A program made the translations under genes and the position numbers. Shown piece by piece: positions 17,638-25,949 of a DNA stretch of 64,000 nt. This DNA is from Mariniphaga sp041687255. GTDB lineage: Bacteria; Bacteroidota; Bacteroidia; Bacteroidales; Prolixibacteraceae. The DNA is taken from positions 1 through 64,000 of the forward strand of contig JAWLCL010000018.1 in NCBI GenBank assembly GCA_041687255.1. The letters are read 5' to 3'. Every line of letters starts with the position of its first letter. Within the stretch, counting starts at the first letter, position 1. The notes below the pieces were generated by a model. It had not been told where the DNA came from. It did no database searches and saw nothing but the letters and a program-made list of their open reading frames with translations.

Positions 17638-18180
17638 ATGAAAAAGGAATATATAATATCGGTTTATTCTGAAAACCACATTGGACTTCTCACTCGTATA
17701 ACAATTGTTTTCACCCGCCGGAAAGTGAACATCGAAAGCATGACGGTATCGGAATCTGCCATTCACGGGGTCTATAAGTTTACTATAGTAATAAAATCAA
17801 CTAAAGAACAGGTTATTAAAATAGTCGGGCAAATAGAAAAAATAATTGATGTATTAAAAGCTTTCTATCACACCAACGAAGAAATGATTTACCAGGAGAT
17901 TGCCCTGTACAAAGTACCCACTGAAGCGCTCTATGAAAATGATACCATCGAAAAGGTGGTAAGAAAAGCAGGCGCCCGGATACTTGAGATTACAAGGGAG
18001 TACACAGTAATAGAAAAAACAGGTCACAAGGAAGAAACACAAGCCTTGTTTGAAGAATTGAACAAATTCAAGGTAATGCAGTTTATACGCTCAGGAAGAG
18101 TAGCCCTAACACGTGATCCGATTGAGCGGCTTAGTGAATTCCTTAAAGAAAGGGATGCTCTTTTGGAAAGTTTGGATTAG
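17638..18180 (+). CDS. ilvN: Acetolactate synthase regulatory small subunit
   Basis: A 180-residue regulatory subunit (IlvN/IlvH type) that activates the large subunit and gives feedback inhibition by valine. The N-terminal ACT domain (about 5-78) is evident from IISVYSENHIGLLTRITIVF and NIESMTVSES. The C-terminal half matches the small-subunit C domain (QEIALYKVPTE, GARILEITREYTVIEKTG). Length is the usual 160-180 residues. It is encoded directly after the large subunit, with ilvC following 114 bases later. The symbol ilvN versus ilvH is a naming choice in this phylum. Confidence 0.94.
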   Translation: MKKEYIISVYSENHIGLLTRITIVFTRRKVNIESMTVSESAIHGVYKFTIVIKSTKEQVIKIVGQIEKIIDVLKAFYHTNEEMIYQEIALYKVPTEALYENDTIEKVVRKAGARILEITREYTVIEKTGHKEETQALFEELNKFKVMQFIRSGRVALTRDPIERLSEFLKERDALLESLD

Positions 18181-18239
18181 GTTATTATAACGAGAGCATA
18201 TCTAATAGTGATCTGAAACAAAATTCAAACAAAAAGTAA

Positions 18240-18247
18240 TAATTTTG
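18240..18247 (+). promoter_or_regulatory. Possible internal promoter before ilvC
   Basis: TAATTTTG fits the -7 consensus TAnnTTTG in the 114-base gap between ilvN and ilvC, the largest gap in the operon. No TTTG is found at the right distance upstream, so support is weak. Confidence 0.22.
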
Positions 18248-18294
18248 GAAGTAATCATTAGAATAAATAAAAATTCAAAACAATAACAATTACT

Positions 18295-19341
18295 ATGGCA
18301 CAAATTAACTTTGGCGGAGAAACCGAGAATGTAGTTCTCCGTGAAGAATTTTCAATTGAAAAAGCACGCGAAGTATTAAAGGATGAAATTATAGCCATCA
18401 TAGGTTATGGAGTGCAGGGTCCGGCTCAGGCTTTAAACATGAAAGACAACGGGTTTAAAGTTATTATTGGTCAGGCTCCTGAATTCAAGGAAGATTGGGA
18501 TAAAGCTGTTCGTGATGGTTTTGTACCCGGGGAAACATTGTTTCCTGTGGAGGAAGCAGCCCGGTTGGGAACCGTTATCCAGTACCTGGTATCGGATGCT
18601 GCCCAACGTCTGTTGTGGCCCAAATTGGAACCATGCCTGAAAGAAGGAGATGCTCTTTATTTTTCACATGGTTTTTCAATTACTTACAAGGAACAGACAG
18701 GAGTGATACCGCCTGAATTTGTAGATGTAATATTGGTAGCACCCAAAGGGTCGGGAGCCAGTGTACGCACTAACTTCCTGGCAGGAAACGGGATAAATTC
18801 GTCGTATGCAGTATTTCAGGATTATACCGGCCGGGCAGAAGAACGCGCCCTGGCCCTGGGTATCGCTATTGGTTCAGGTTACCTGTTCCCTACCACGTTC
18901 GAAAATGAAGTATTTTCTGACTTAACCGGTGAGCGCGGCGTTTTAATGGGTGCTCTGGCCGGAATTATTGAAGCACAGTATAAAGTGCTGCGCGATAATG
19001 GTCACAGCCCATCGGAAGCATTTAATGAAACAGTGGAAGAGCTTACCCAGAGCCTCATCCGCCTTGTTGATCAAAACGGTATGGACTGGATGTATGCCAA
19101 CTGCAGTGCAACGGCACAACGCGGAGCACTCGACTGGAGGCATAAATTTCGTGAGGCAACACTTCCTGTTTTTAACGATTTGTATGAAAGCGTAAAATCG
19201 GGTACGGAAACTAAGCGCGTGCTGGATTCCACTTCCAGTGCCGACTACAAGACCAGCTTAAATGCCGAACTTAAAGAGATGCGGGAATCGGAACTTTGGC
19301 AAGCCGGTGCAGCCGTCAGAAAACTTCGCCCGGGGAAATAA
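18295..19341 (+). CDS. ilvC: Ketol-acid reductoisomerase
   Basis: A 348-residue IlvC that isomerises and reduces acetolactate or acetohydroxybutyrate to the dihydroxy acids used by IlvD. The N-terminal Rossmann fold carries the dinucleotide motif IIGYGVQGPAQALNMKDNGF. The all-helical C-terminal domain has the Mg-binding acidic residues in TFENEVFSDLTGERGVLMGAL and the ETVEELTQSLIRL stretch. Length is near the short class I enzyme (about 330) with a short N-terminal extension, as common in Bacteroidota. The loop after the second beta strand contains GQAPEFKEDWDKA; whether NADH or NADPH is preferred cannot be decided by eye. It is last of the operon and ends at a strong terminator. The leucine-branch genes are not in the window. 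Confidence 0.96.
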   Translation: MAQINFGGETENVVLREEFSIEKAREVLKDEIIAIIGYGVQGPAQALNMKDNGFKVIIGQAPEFKEDWDKAVRDGFVPGETLFPVEEAARLGTVIQYLVSDAAQRLLWPKLEPCLKEGDALYFSHGFSITYKEQTGVIPPEFVDVILVAPKGSGASVRTNFLAGNGINSSYAVFQDYTGRAEERALALGIAIGSGYLFPTTFENEVFSDLTGERGVLMGALAGIIEAQYKVLRDNGHSPSEAFNETVEELTQSLIRLVDQNGMDWMYANCSATAQRGALDWRHKFREATLPVFNDLYESVKSGTETKRVLDSTSSADYKTSLNAELKEMRESELWQAGAAVRKLRPGK

Positions 19342-19369
19342 ATTCAAATTAACAGAATAAGGCTTCCAA

Positions 19370-19402
19370 AACCTGCTTCATTTTAATGAGGCAGGTTTTT
19401 TT
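19370..19402 (+). terminator. Intrinsic terminator after ilvC
   Basis: A 12-bp stem with one G-T pair (19370-19381 with 19386-19397), a 4-base loop and a run of seven T. It ends the ilvDBNC operon 28 bases after the ilvC stop. Confidence 0.9.
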
Positions 19403-19543
19403 ATTGTATGCCATCCCTGACAGTTTATTTACAGGGTATCCTGAACGAATTATTTTACCATCAAAAAATCATCAAAAAAATAACTCTATTGGGATTGACT
19501 TTAAAGAGTTTATTTCATAACTTTATTCATAATTTTCTTCCCG

Positions 19544-20113
19544 ATGATTTTTGAACCGGACAAAAACGAAAGAACCCTCGTGTGCAAACTCAAAGATGGC
19601 GATGTGAGTGCTTTTGATTTCCTGTTCAATAAATATTACCAAAAGCTTTTTAATTATTCCCTATCACTCCTGGAAAACAAAGAAGACGCAAATGATATCG
19701 TCCAGGATACTTTTTATAAAATCTGGGAAACAAAATGTCAGCTTGATTCATCAAAATCATTTAAGGCTTTCCTTTTCACCATTTCCTACCACATGATAAT
19801 TGATAAGCTTAGAGTTAAACTGCAGGAACAGGTATACAAAAAATATTTTGAAGACACGGTTGGTATTTCATCAGTTTTCCAGGAAAATCAAATGGATTTT
19901 CATGTCATAGAGCGGTTAATAAATGGTATTGTTGACGAACTTCCCGGAAAACGAAAAGAAATTTATTATCTAAGCCGTAAAGGGGGTTTACATCATAAAG
20001 AAATCGCAACTCTTTTAGGCATATCAACAAAAACAGTTGAAAATCAAATAAATCTTTCGCTTAAGTATATTAAATTAAAACTAAGCAAGGAAATTACTGT
20101 ATGGGGAATATGA
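19544..20113 (+). CDS. ECF sigma factor
   Basis: A 189-residue extracytoplasmic-function sigma factor of the Bacteroidota SusC-linked type. Region 2 is seen in FDFLFNKYYQKLFNYSLSLL and the DANDIVQDTFYKIW motif that binds the -10 element. Region 4 is the HTH with GGLHHKEIATLLGISTKTVE. In polysaccharide loci such factors are normally held by a FecR-type anti-sigma protein and activate the adjacent susC operon. Here a truncated anti-sigma stump follows at 20528 and the mannoside susC at 20973, so this is the likely local activator. The gene starts 142 bases after the ilvC terminator and is not part of the ilv operon. Confidence 0.9.
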   Translation: MIFEPDKNERTLVCKLKDGDVSAFDFLFNKYYQKLFNYSLSLLENKEDANDIVQDTFYKIWETKCQLDSSKSFKAFLFTISYHMIIDKLRVKLQEQVYKKYFEDTVGISSVFQENQMDFHVIERLINGIVDELPGKRKEIYYLSRKGGLHHKEIATLLGISTKTVENQINLSLKYIKLKLSKEITVWGI

Positions 20114-20184
20114 TACAGCAAATAGCAGCCTTTAATTTAAGGCATAACGTTCATACTTTAAGGTTATAGTTGTCCGTGTAAAAA

Positions 20185-20262
20185 ATATTCCGTCCCGATG
20201 GGACTCCTGGGTTATATCGCTAATAACTTTCTACCAATATTTTAACAGGTCCGAATGGAATT
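20185..20262. repeat. Probable interspersed repeat with palindrome
   Basis: Contains the palindrome GTCCC-GAT-GGGAC (20192-20204) inside a block (aatattccgtcccgatggga, then ctaccaatatttt) that resembles a repeat family common between genes in Bacteroidota. Called by resemblance; copy number cannot be checked from this window. Confidence 0.4.
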
Positions 20263-20475
20263 TAATAGGGGTAGAATCATAATTAACCCCTTTGTTCCAA
20301 AGTTCTGTAGGAATATAATAAAATCAATGTGTTCAAAGATTTTCTATTGGTTTTACCGGACATCAAGGCTTTAAAATAAAAATTTAACATTTTTTGGGGG
20401 AACCATTAATCTCATACGTATTATATATGTATCAGAAAAAAATCTTTTCATAGAGCTGGATTAGTTAGCTGATGA

Positions 20476-20506
20476 AAAATCCCCTTTTTGCAATGGAGGG
20501 GATTTT
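20476..20506 (+). terminator. Terminator-like hairpin before the anti-sigma stump
   Basis: A 10-bp perfect stem (20476-20485 with 20497-20506) with an 11-base loop; the only T tract is part of the stem's 3' arm. It lies 22 bases ahead of the ATG at 20528, so it could end the sigma transcript or attenuate the next gene. Confidence 0.5.
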
Positions 20507-20527
20507 CTAATATCTAATGAAGGAAAG

Positions 20528-20788
20528 ATGAATAGAAAAAATACCATTTCTAATATTTTGGAGAAGTACATGCAGGGAGAATGTACTAATGATGAACTTA
20601 AAAAGGCTCTAAATATATTTTCTGACCCATATTGTTCCTGTAGATTGAAACCTCTTTTATCATGGTTATGGGAAAAATATACGAACGATAATTCAAAGGT
20701 TTTATCTTCTGTTGAAAGCCAGAAGCGTGTTCTTGAAAAAATTCACCGCCGAATATGCCTTCGCGTACAAGGCATCTATCTCAATTAA
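20528..20788 (+). pseudogene. Truncated FecR-type anti-sigma factor (N-terminal stump)
   Basis: An 86-residue frame whose layout matches the N-terminal cytoplasmic, sigma-binding part of FecR-family anti-sigma factors: ILEKYMQGECTNDELKKALN at the start, a Trp-containing middle (LLSWLWEKYTND) and VLEKIHRRI near the end. A full FecR protein is about 300-400 residues, with a transmembrane helix and a periplasmic FecR domain. Here the frame stops after about 80 residues, and none of the three forward frames downstream shows a membrane helix. Either it is a remnant or a deliberately short soluble anti-sigma protein. Its partner would be the sigma factor upstream. Confidence 0.55.
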
Positions 20789-20872
20789 AGATTCTTATCA
20801 AGATTAAAATGAGAAGAAATAAAAAATAACCATTCACTAAGAAAAAAGGAGGATTTGCCTATGAAATAACTT

Positions 20873-20986
20873 ATGAATCAAAACGAAGCCGGTGATGCTG
20901 TCACACCACCGGCTGAATGTGCAAATAAAAGGTGCTGTCACACCATATTATCAACATTAATTACTCAAAAGTATGAAAAAAATTAA
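20873..20986 (+). CDS. Small upstream frame overlapping the susC start
   Basis: A 37-codon frame (ATG 20873, TAA 20984-20986) that covers a hairpin and two copies of a 12-base repeat and runs 14 bases into susC. It is preceded by a Shine-Dalgarno-like aaggagga (20847-20854), which sits 6 bases before a minimal ATG-AAA-TAA frame at 20861. The peptide resembles nothing I know. It may be a regulatory upstream frame, or chance. Confidence 0.25.
   Translation: MNQNEAGDAVTPPAECANKRCCHTILSTLITQKYEKN
20887..20945 (+). promoter_or_regulatory. susC leader hairpin and repeated 12-mer
   Basis: An 8-bp perfect stem (agccggtg 20887-20894 with caccggct 20907-20914) has in its loop part of GCTGTCACACCA (20897-20908). 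The same 12-mer recurs at 20934-20945, 28 bases before the susC start. There is no T-run, so this is not a terminator. It looks like an RNA or protein binding element of the leader. Confidence 0.45.
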
Positions 20987-23900
20987 ATTCCTTAATATTC
21001 GTATTTTTGGAACACCCAAAAAACCATTACGAATAATAAAATTTATCCTGCTGTTATTAGTAGCCTTTGCCTTACAGGTTACGAACACAGTAAATGGTGA
21101 AGAAATCAACTATCTTTCAGATGAAGTTCATTCTCTAGAACAAAGTCAACAGCAAAGAACTATAACCGGAACGGTTTCCGATCCGGATGGTCAACCCTTA
21201 CCGGGAGTAACGGTATTAGTAAAGGGCACTACACGAGGAACTGTAACCAATAACGATGGAGAATATACCATCACCAATGTACCTGCCGACGCAGCATTGG
21301 TTTTTCAGTTTGTTGGGATGCAAAGCGAAGAGATAGAAGTAGGTGACCAAATGCAGATTAATATTTCCATGGTTCAGGATGTCATAGGTCTTGAAGAAGT
21401 TGTTGCCATTGGTTACGGTACAGTAAGAAAAAGTGACTTAACAGGATCGGTTGCCAGTGTAGACTCGGAGCGTTTGCTCGACAAACCGGCTTTTAACGTT
21501 GCACAGGCCATTTCGGGAAAGGTAGCCGGTGTTAAAATTGTAGAACGTACCGGAGCACCGGGAGGAAGTCCAATGATCCGTATTCGGGGAACCAACTCCA
21601 TCAATTCCGATAACTCACCGCTTGTTGTAGTGGATGGAGTTGTTGGTGTAGCAAACGCTCTTACTTTTCTAAATCCGAATGAAATTTCATCGATTGAAGT
21701 TTTAAAAGATGCTTCGGCCACGGCGATTTATGGAGCCCGTGGAGCCAATGGGGTCATCCTTATCACAACAAAACGGGGCATTTCGGGTGATGTGCAGGTA
21801 GAATACGATGGCTATGTTACACGAGGTATGCTGCAAAAAAGTCTGGAAAGCCTGAATGCTGAAGAATTTATGTACGTGTACACCCAGGCATGGATGAATG
21901 TTACCAAGTTCACCAGGGGAAATACACCTAACTGGCCTCTTAATGTTGATGCTTCCATGCTGCCTGAAGACCGGTTGAGTACAGCCAACACCTATTCAGA
22001 ATATCCACATCTTTTCGAAAGAACAGATTTGGGAGGATATTCAGTGCCACTGGTGGGAAAGGATGGCAATTATTATAAACCACGTTTTGATACCGACTGG
22101 GAAGAAGCAGTTTTTGTTCCCTCTACCTCAACCAACCACCAGTTTACCATCAGGGGTGGCAGTGATAATGCCAAACTGGGAACATTTATCGGTTACTCTC
22201 TGGAGGACGGATTGCTTCTAAATTCTAAAATCGACAGGTATACAGCCCGCATGACCGGTGACTTTAACATTTCCCCCTGGCTCACATTAAACAGTCAGAT
22301 TTCAGTTGTAAGAAGCAAGGAAAAGTCAAATGATGTTTCCTACTTCTCGGGAGGTATTGCCCGTGGAGTTGTTGAAGCTTTTCCAATCATTCCCTTAGAA
22401 TTCCCCAACAATGAAGAAGTTTATGGAGAATTTGCCGGAAGATTTGGTCGTAACCTCCATTTTCCGGTAGGGGAAGTAGACCACCAGTCACCCTGGCAGG
22501 TAAGCCAAACGGTGGAACGGTTTACTAACCGCTCTCAATTAACAGGAAACATGACTCTAATTTTCCATATCACACCTGATTTGACATTCCGGACTAATTT
22601 TGCCGCCGATGATAACACCTCAAAATACAATTATTACGGCGGAAGGGATGTTACCCGCGGAGATCAGGGAAGGGCTGACATTAACGTATCAAGGACCTTT
22701 TACTGGCAAAATGAAAACTATTTCAACTACGATAAAACAGCAGGAAGTCATTCAATAAATGGTTTACTTGGAGCATCATGGTCACGCTATTCATGGGAAA
22801 ATCTGAATACCTTTAACACCCGTTTTTTCGATGACTTTTACAAGTGGCACAACATTGGTGTAGGTACGCACAGCAGACCTGCCCCATCGAGCAACGATGG
22901 CAAAAACTCGTTAAATTCTTATTTTGCCCGTTTAAATTACAGTTATCTGAGTAAATACTTACTTACATTCACCGGACGTATTGATGGTTCTTCGAAATTT
23001 GGTGAAAATTCCAAATATGGTTTTTTCCCTTCAGGGTCTGTTGCATGGCGAGTTTCAGAGGAAAACTTCCTGCAATCGCTTGATAACCTGTCGAACCTGA
23101 AGTTCAGGTTCAGTTTAGGCCAAACAGGTAACCAGGAAATTGGTAGTTATGTAACCCAGGCATTTATAGGTTCTACAAATGTCGCCTTGGGAGGAGTTGT
23201 TCAACCGGGATTATACCCCAGCTCCATGGCAAGTCCAAACCTCAAATGGGAAAAAACCACCCAATACAACGGTGGAATTGATATAGGTCTTTTTGATAAC
23301 CGCCTGGCGGCATCGGTCGATTACTATTATAAGTTGACTACCGACATGTTGCTGTCAGTACCTTTACCTACTTCTACCACAACAGGAAGTGTACGGGATA
23401 ATTATGGTGAAATCGAAAACAAGGGGTTTGAGGTTATGCTTAACACGCACAACGTCAGGAGCAATGCCTTTAATTGGTATACCGACATTGCATGGAGTGC
23501 CAATGAAAACAAGATTGTCAAACTCGGACCAACCGGTGAAGACATTCTGCGCAATTATTGGGTTGGAGGAGCAAACACAGTTTTGAGAGAAGGCGAATCG
23601 GTGGCTACATTTTGGGGGTTAAACAGATTGGGAACCTACAGCACAGAGGAAGCTTCCCTTGCAGCCCGCTATGGATTCGTTCCGGGAGATGTGAAATATG
23701 AAGATACCAACAATGACGGGTCCATTAATGCATCCGATGGGTTCCTGCTTGGCAGTGCATTCCCTAATTGGGATATGTATGTCAACAACCGGTTGGAGCT
23801 TGGAAGTTTTGATTTCAACATTGACATCCGGATTTCCTATGGTGCCAAAATGCAAAACCGCATGAACCACTCAGGGCAGGACCGTCAGACTATGGGCAAC

Positions 23901-24272
23901 AGCCTGAGAACAGTGCTGGATGCATGGAGACCAGATCATCAGGATACCAAAATAGGCCAGGTCAGGCCTGGTATGGGTGGCGCCTATTACCAGACCTATC
24001 CCGACACCCATTGGATTGAAGATGCTTCTTTTGTACGTGGCGAAGGCGCAACGATAGGTTACACCTTTGGAGGCAGTGCTTTCAGCCAGCGTGGTATACA
24101 GCGGCTAAGGCTTTATGCAACTGCAAAAAACTTCTTTTTATTGACCGAATACTCCGGATACGACCCGGAAGGTAACGACAGCGGGAATATGGATTCTATT
24201 ACACCACACATGGACTTCTACCAGTATCCTCGTCCGACATCTCTTACATTTGGTGTTAATATTGTTTTCTAA
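20973..24272 (+). CDS. SusC/RagA TonB-linked transporter of the mannoside locus
   Basis: A 1099-residue SusC-type outer-membrane transporter. After a long basic N-terminus, the hydrophobic signal helix spans about residues 23-37. A carboxypeptidase-D regulatory-like domain follows (about 60-145, TGTVSDPDGQPLPGVTVLVKG). Then come the TonB-box/plug transition (GLEEVVAIGYGTVRKSDLTGS), the plug (PLVVVDGVVG, EVLKDASATAIYGARGANG) and a beta-barrel ending in Phe (LTFGVNIVF). No STN domain is present although an ECF sigma gene lies upstream. With the following SusD and SusE-position lipoprotein it forms the outer-membrane importer for the glycan attacked by the GH92/GH38 enzymes downstream. The leader contains a hairpin and a small overlapping frame. 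Confidence 0.94.
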   Translation: MKKIKFLNIRIFGTPKKPLRIIKFILLLLVAFALQVTNTVNGEEINYLSDEVHSLEQSQQQRTITGTVSDPDGQPLPGVTVLVKGTTRGTVTNNDGEYTITNVPADAALVFQFVGMQSEEIEVGDQMQINISMVQDVIGLEEVVAIGYGTVRKSDLTGSVASVDSERLLDKPAFNVAQAISGKVAGVKIVERTGAPGGSPMIRIRGTNSINSDNSPLVVVDGVVGVANALTFLNPNEISSIEVLKDASATAIYGARGANGVILITTKRGISGDVQVEYDGYVTRGMLQKSLESLNAEEFMYVYTQAWMNVTKFTRGNTPNWPLNVDASMLPEDRLSTANTYSEYPHLFERTDLGGYSVPLVGKDGNYYKPRFDTDWEEAVFVPSTSTNHQFTIRGGSDNAKLGTFIGYSLEDGLLLNSKIDRYTARMTGDFNISPWLTLNSQISVVRSKEKSNDVSYFSGGIARGVVEAFPIIPLEFPNNEEVYGEFAGRFGRNLHFPVGEVDHQSPWQVSQTVERFTNRSQLTGNMTLIFHITPDLTFRTNFAADDNTSKYNYYGGRDVTRGDQGRADINVSRTFYWQNENYFNYDKTAGSHSINGLLGASWSRYSWENLNTFNTRFFDDFYKWHNIGVGTHSRPAPSSNDGKNSLNSYFARLNYSYLSKYLLTFTGRIDGSSKFGENSKYGFFPSGSVAWRVSEENFLQSLDNLSNLKFRFSLGQTGNQEIGSYVTQAFIGSTNVALGGVVQPGLYPSSMASPNLKWEKTTQYNGGIDIGLFDNRLAASVDYYYKLTTDMLLSVPLPTSTTTGSVRDNYGEIENKGFEVMLNTHNVRSNAFNWYTDIAWSANENKIVKLGPTGEDILRNYWVGGANTVLREGESVATFWGLNRLGTYSTEEASLAARYGFVPGDVKYEDTNNDGSINASDGFLLGSAFPNWDMYVNNRLELGSFDFNIDIRISYGAKMQNRMNHSGQDRQTMGNSLRTVLDAWRPDHQDTKIGQVRPGMGGAYYQTYPDTHWIEDASFVRGEGATIGYTFGGSAFSQRGIQRLRLYATAKNFFLLTEYSGYDPEGNDSGNMDSITPHMDFYQYPRPTSLTFGVNIVF

Positions 24273-24291
24273 CCATTTAAAAATAAGCGAA

Positions 24292-25914
24292 ATGAAATAC
24301 TTAAAAATATATTTATTCCTGATAGCAGGACTTATTTTAAGTTCATGTGAGGATTTTTTAAAAGAAGAACCAACCGGTTCACTTACCACTGAATCGAACA
24401 TCTCCAGCTATGATGCAGGAGTTGCTTTTGCCACAGGTGTCTACCGGGCTTTACCGGGGTGGACAAGCGGCACCAGCGAATGGGGAGGAAACCAGGCGGG
24501 GGCTCGCGAATATTTCACCGGAAAGGCCTATTCTCAATACATGGGAGCACGCCTTTGGAAATTTGAACAGGATGATGAAAGCGGTGAAGAGGACTATTTT
24601 ACCGGTCCCTGGAACAACTGGTATCAGGGGGTAAGAGATGCCAACCTTGCTATTGAAATGATTCCAACCATTGAAGGGTTATCGCCCGAAGATCAGTCTA
24701 AATTTCTGGGAGAAGCAAGAACATTAAGGGCTTTCTACTATTTAAATCTTGTACGTCATTATGGTGATGTGGTTTATAATGTAGCCACTTTGCAGGATGC
24801 AAGCCAGGCAGAACAACCAAGAAGGACATTGGTGGCCATTTACGATGAAATAATTGTACCGGATCTGGAATTTGCAGTAAATCAAAGTATGCTTCCCGAT
24901 GGAAGGTCAACCGATGGCCGTGTTACAAAAGATGTTGCCAGGGCTGTACTGGCCGATGTATATCTTACAATGGCAGGATATCCTTACCAGGAAGCAAGCA
25001 CCGACACCTCAAAAGCATGGTGCAACCAGGGGCTTTGGGCAATGACCGAATATCCGGTTAACTCGCAAAGTGCCAGAGACCTGCTGCAGAAATCAAAAAC
25101 TCAGCTGGATGCTTTGTACGACAAATATCCTCTTGGGGAATTCAGCGACATCAATAATCCGGAAATGAACAACAAAGGAGGTGCTATTTTCCAGATACAG
25201 TATATGTCAGGCGTTACCAACTTTCCGGTTTATTTCTGGTTACCCATGACAAGCTATGTTTCAGGATTCACCATCGAATCGGGTACCAATGTTCCGAGCA
25301 TGGCCTACTACGAATCGTTCGACCCTGCCGATATTAGGATTCAGGACAGGGTATATTTTTTCTACAACGATACCAAAGCTAAAAAATACGATGTCAATGA
25401 AAGTCCTGCCGATAAATTCCCAATGCCTTTCCTTTATAAGTATTACGATTATGAAGCAGTAAAGGAAACCAGCAATTCAGGATTAAACTGGAACCTGTAT
25501 CGTTATGCCGATATTTTACTGATGCTTACTGAAGTGAACTGGACACTCCGCCAATTAGGTGTATCGGTGCCCGATAACGATATAGTAAAAGGCATCAATG
25601 AAATCAGGCAAAGAGCGGGTCTCTCCGAATTTATGGCAAGTGATCTTTCACTTAAAGATATTATGAGTGAACGGGCTTATGAACTGATTTTTGAGAATAA
25701 AATGCTCTGGGATATGCGTCGCACACGCAAAGCATTGGTTGATGGACAAGGTCAGTTTCAGGCATTGGAAAATTTTGTAGGGCACCAACCCACCAATTTT
25801 GACCATCAATTCAGCAATAAACACCTGTTATCGCCCATTTCGGCAACCGAAATCAAAAACAACAGGCAATGTGTTCAGAACTTTGGCTGGCAACCTGTTC
25901 AATCAGGCTTATAA
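24292..25914 (+). CDS. SusD/RagB surface lipoprotein of the mannoside locus
   Basis: A 540-residue SusD-family protein. I place the start at 24292 rather than at an in-frame ATG 42 bases earlier. From 24292 the protein has a proper lipoprotein signal (MKYLKIYLFLIAGLILSSC), whereas the longer form buries it and overlaps susC. Cys is followed by EDFLKEE, acidic as in surface-exported lipoproteins. Family features include FLGEARTLRAFYYLNLVRHYGD, YADILLMLTEVNWTLRQLG, INEIRQRAGL and SERAYELIFENKMLWDMRR. It caps the SusC barrel and binds the mannoside at the cell surface. It follows susC by 19 bases. Confidence 0.93.
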   Translation: MKYLKIYLFLIAGLILSSCEDFLKEEPTGSLTTESNISSYDAGVAFATGVYRALPGWTSGTSEWGGNQAGAREYFTGKAYSQYMGARLWKFEQDDESGEEDYFTGPWNNWYQGVRDANLAIEMIPTIEGLSPEDQSKFLGEARTLRAFYYLNLVRHYGDVVYNVATLQDASQAEQPRRTLVAIYDEIIVPDLEFAVNQSMLPDGRSTDGRVTKDVARAVLADVYLTMAGYPYQEASTDTSKAWCNQGLWAMTEYPVNSQSARDLLQKSKTQLDALYDKYPLGEFSDINNPEMNNKGGAIFQIQYMSGVTNFPVYFWLPMTSYVSGFTIESGTNVPSMAYYESFDPADIRIQDRVYFFYNDTKAKKYDVNESPADKFPMPFLYKYYDYEAVKETSNSGLNWNLYRYADILLMLTEVNWTLRQLGVSVPDNDIVKGINEIRQRAGLSEFMASDLSLKDIMSERAYELIFENKMLWDMRRTRKALVDGQGQFQALENFVGHQPTNFDHQFSNKHLLSPISATEIKNNRQCVQNFGWQPVQSGL

Positions 25915-25949
25915 CCAATGTATTATTAAACGAATTAAAACATAGAAAG

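Larger units (their letters stand above)
20114..20527. other. Non-coding interval between sigma factor and anti-sigma stump
   Basis: No gene is seen in these 414 bases. They hold a repeat-like block (20185-20262) and a terminator-like hairpin (20476-20506). In functional sigma/anti-sigma pairs the two genes are normally close together, so this long gap suggests insertion or decay. Confidence 0.6.

Noticed and set aside
18181..18294. Possible tRNA or riboswitch in the ilvN-ilvC gap
   Set aside because: No cloverleaf, no conserved T-loop words and no strong hairpin; only a weak -7-like box was found.
20881..20950. CRISPR-like array from the repeated 12-mer
   Set aside because: Only two copies of 12 bases with one 25-base spacer and no cas genes; better explained as a leader element.
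24250..24291. Upstream ATG as start of the second SusD
   Set aside because: It would overlap susC and bury the lipoprotein signal; the ATG at 24292 gives a standard signal peptide with lipobox.
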